Of a stretch of DNA of 64,000 bases, positions 62,658 to 64,000 are shown piece by piece; within the stretch, counting starts at the first letter, position 1, and every line of letters starts with the position of its first letter. The notes under the pieces were generated by a model. It worked only from the letters and a program-made list of their open reading frames with translations. It did not search any database and was not told the DNA's origin. Source of the stretch: Lactobacillus sp. CBA3606 (lineage in GTDB: Bacteria; Bacillota; Bacilli; Lactobacillales; Lactobacillaceae); contig NZ_CP027194.1 in the NCBI RefSeq assembly GCF_002970935.1, positions 744,001-808,000 on the forward strand. Reading direction: 5' to 3'. A program made the position numbers and the translations under genes.

Positions 62658-64000
62658 TTATTGCGCTGCTAACCACTCATGAGCTGCTTTCAAAGCCGCT
62701 GGTAAGCCGGCTGGATTTTTACCACCAGCTTGGGCCAAAGTTGGCCGGCCACCACCGCCACCACCGACTTTTGGTGCAATGGCTTTAATCAAATCACCAG
62801 CTTTTAGTCCGGCTTTGACTTTGTCATCACTCACAGCGACTAATAAGTTAACCTTGTCGCCTAAGACCGTCCCTAGGACAAGCACATCAGAATAATGCTT
62901 TGCTTGCCAAGTATCACTTAATTGTCGGAGTTGATCCATGCCAGAAACTTGCACTGCTTGAGCAATCAAAGTTGTCGCATTAATTGTGTCAACTTGTTCA
63001 AAGACCGCCCCGGCCTGTTGCTTGGCTAGCTTGCTCTCTAAAGCAGCCCGTTGCTGTTGTTCGGCTTTTAAGTCAGCCTGTAACTGGCTAACCCGGTCTG
63101 GTGTATCTGCTAATTTTGGTGCCTTAACTTGACTCGCAATCGTCTTCAACAACTGTTCCTCATTAGATAATAATTCAAAGGCTTCTTTGGAAGTAACGGC
63201 TTCAATCCGCCGAACACCCGCGCCAACCCCGGATTCAGAAACAAGCTTGAATAAGCCTAGTTCACTACTGTTCTTAACGTGAGTCCCACCATCAAATTCA
63301 ATTGAATAGTCACCAATTGAAACGACTCGGACCACTTTACCGTACTTCTCAGTAAAGACGGCAATGGCTCCCATCTTATGACCCGTTTCTTGATCAGTTT
63401 GAATGGCACTCACTGGTAGCGCCGCCCAAATCTTATCGTTGACGATTTGTTCAACCTTAGCTAATTCCTCAGCTGTTACTTGACCAAAGTGGGTAAAATC
63501 AAAGCGCAGGTAGTCGGGTTCAACTAAAGAACCCGCCTGTTGCGTATGTTCACCGAGCACGTCGCGTAACGCCTGGTCCAATAAATGAGTCGCGGTATGA
63601 TTCTTTTCGACCTTTGCATGGAACGCCAAGTCGACATTTAACGTGTAAGTAGTCCCTTTGTGCATCGGTTTTAAGACTTCCACCGTATGCAAGTGTTGCT
63701 TGTTAGGTGCATTTTGGACATCCGTCACCTTGGCAACTGTCTGACCATCGGCATCTAAAATCACGCCACGGTCAGCAACTTGACCCCCCATTTCAGCATA
63801 GAAAGGCGTTTTGCTAAAAATCATCTCAGCGGTGCCGCTGCTAAGGTCGTCAACCAAGGTGTCATCAACAATAATAGCCGCTAATTGACCAGCGACATCC
63901 GTCAATTCATCGTAACCGACATACTCACTCGGTGTCTTAATATCCATCAATAAGCCACGTTGAACCCCCATAGATTTGGCGCCACTACGGGCATTCCGAG
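62658..64000 (-). CDS. alaS: Alanyl-tRNA synthetase (5' part beyond window)
   Basis: The C-terminal 447 residues of AlaRS, open to the window edge at 64000. Visible are the end of the catalytic/tRNA region (RNARSGAKSMGVQRG), the editing domain with HTATHLLDQAL (zinc His residues) and the later GGTHVKNSSELGLF, and the C-terminal domain with GGGGGGRPTLAQAGGK. The residue before GGTH, usually Cys, is Asp here (SIEFDGGTH). The full enzyme is about 880 residues, so about half lies outside. Confidence 0.97.
   Translation of the reverse strand, partial: RNARSGAKSMGVQRGLLMDIKTPSEYVGYDELTDVAGQLAAIIVDDTLVDDLSSGTAEMIFSKTPFYAEMGGQVADRGVILDADGQTVAKVTDVQNAPNKQHLHTVEVLKPMHKGTTYTLNVDLAFHAKVEKNHTATHLLDQALRDVLGEHTQQAGSLVEPDYLRFDFTHFGQVTAEELAKVEQIVNDKIWAALPVSAIQTDQETGHKMGAIAVFTEKYGKVVRVVSIGDYSIEFDGGTHVKNSSELGLFKLVSESGVGAGVRRIEAVTSKEAFELLSNEEQLLKTIASQVKAPKLADTPDRVSQLQADLKAEQQQRAALESKLAKQQAGAVFEQVDTINATTLIAQAVQVSGMDQLRQLSDTWQAKHYSDVLVLGTVLGDKVNLLVAVSDDKVKAGLKAGDLIKAIAPKVGGGGGGRPTLAQAGGKNPAGLPAALKAAHEWLAAQ

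Overview
The window is a chromosomal segment of a lactic acid bacterium (Lactobacillaceae, order Lactobacillales). The evidence is the gene content (ccpA-pepQ, comG-ackA, yebC, mecA-spx, the N-acetyl diaminopimelate route, WxL surface proteins, IreB), moderate-to-low G+C, GGAGG-type ribosome binding sites, tRNA genes without encoded CCA, and protein sequences that read like the Lactiplantibacillus plantarum group and its relatives. I cannot fix the species from this sequence.

Layout. (1) 1-5.5 kb: pepF (cut by the window edge), coiA, mecA and spx on the minus strand form a competence/proteolysis/stress block. They are followed by a metallo-beta-lactamase-fold hydrolase and a small monooxygenase-fold protein. 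(2) 5.6-12.6 kb: a complete rRNA operon on the minus strand. In transcription order it reads 16S-23S-5S-Val-Lys-5S-Val-Lys-Thr-Gly-Leu-Arg-Pro-Met-Ile2-Ser-fMet-Asp-Phe-Gly-Ile-Ser-Glu-fMet-Asp, then a terminator. Two segments are duplicated (5S-Val-Lys and fMet-Asp). (3) 13-21 kb: small RNA-binding, cyclophilin, DedA, phosphatase and nucleotidase genes and an amino-acid permease. (4) 21.3-27.2 kb: comGA to comGG, a YtxK-type methyltransferase-like protein and ackA, apparently one operon. (5) 27.3-44.5 kb: housekeeping core with rbsK, yebC, ccpA and pepQ divergent around a cre site, envelope genes (YtxH, DUF948, MscS), the lysine/DAP genes with cbpB, murI-rdgB-phosphodiesterase, yslB, trxA, mutS2 and zapA.

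(6) 44.6-61.5 kb is an accessory surface island lying between zapA/mutS2 and the yrzB-ruvX-ireB-alaS cluster, which usually lie close together. It contains an exopolysaccharide operon of 12 genes on the minus strand: chain-length regulator, tyrosine kinase and phosphatase, epimerase, priming transferase, glycosyltransferases, Stealth phosphotransferase, Wzy-like polymerase, Wzx flippase and pyruvyl transferase. This runs without a visible terminator into a three-gene WxL cell-surface cluster. A very short tyrosine recombinase gene diverges from the exopolysaccharide operon across a 388-bp AT-rich region. That region carries two direct copies of an 18/19-bp sequence with an identical 6-bp centre flanked by inverted A/T arms, plus three further dyads. 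This recombinase and repeat arrangement is my best candidate for an undescribed element: a possible local DNA switch or an autoregulated recombinase controlling surface polysaccharide. (7) 61.5-64 kb: yrzB, ruvX, ireB and the 3' part of alaS.

Start codons were chosen by ribosome binding site spacing and often differ from the longest possible reading frame. Family assignments come from recognising motifs; no database search was run.
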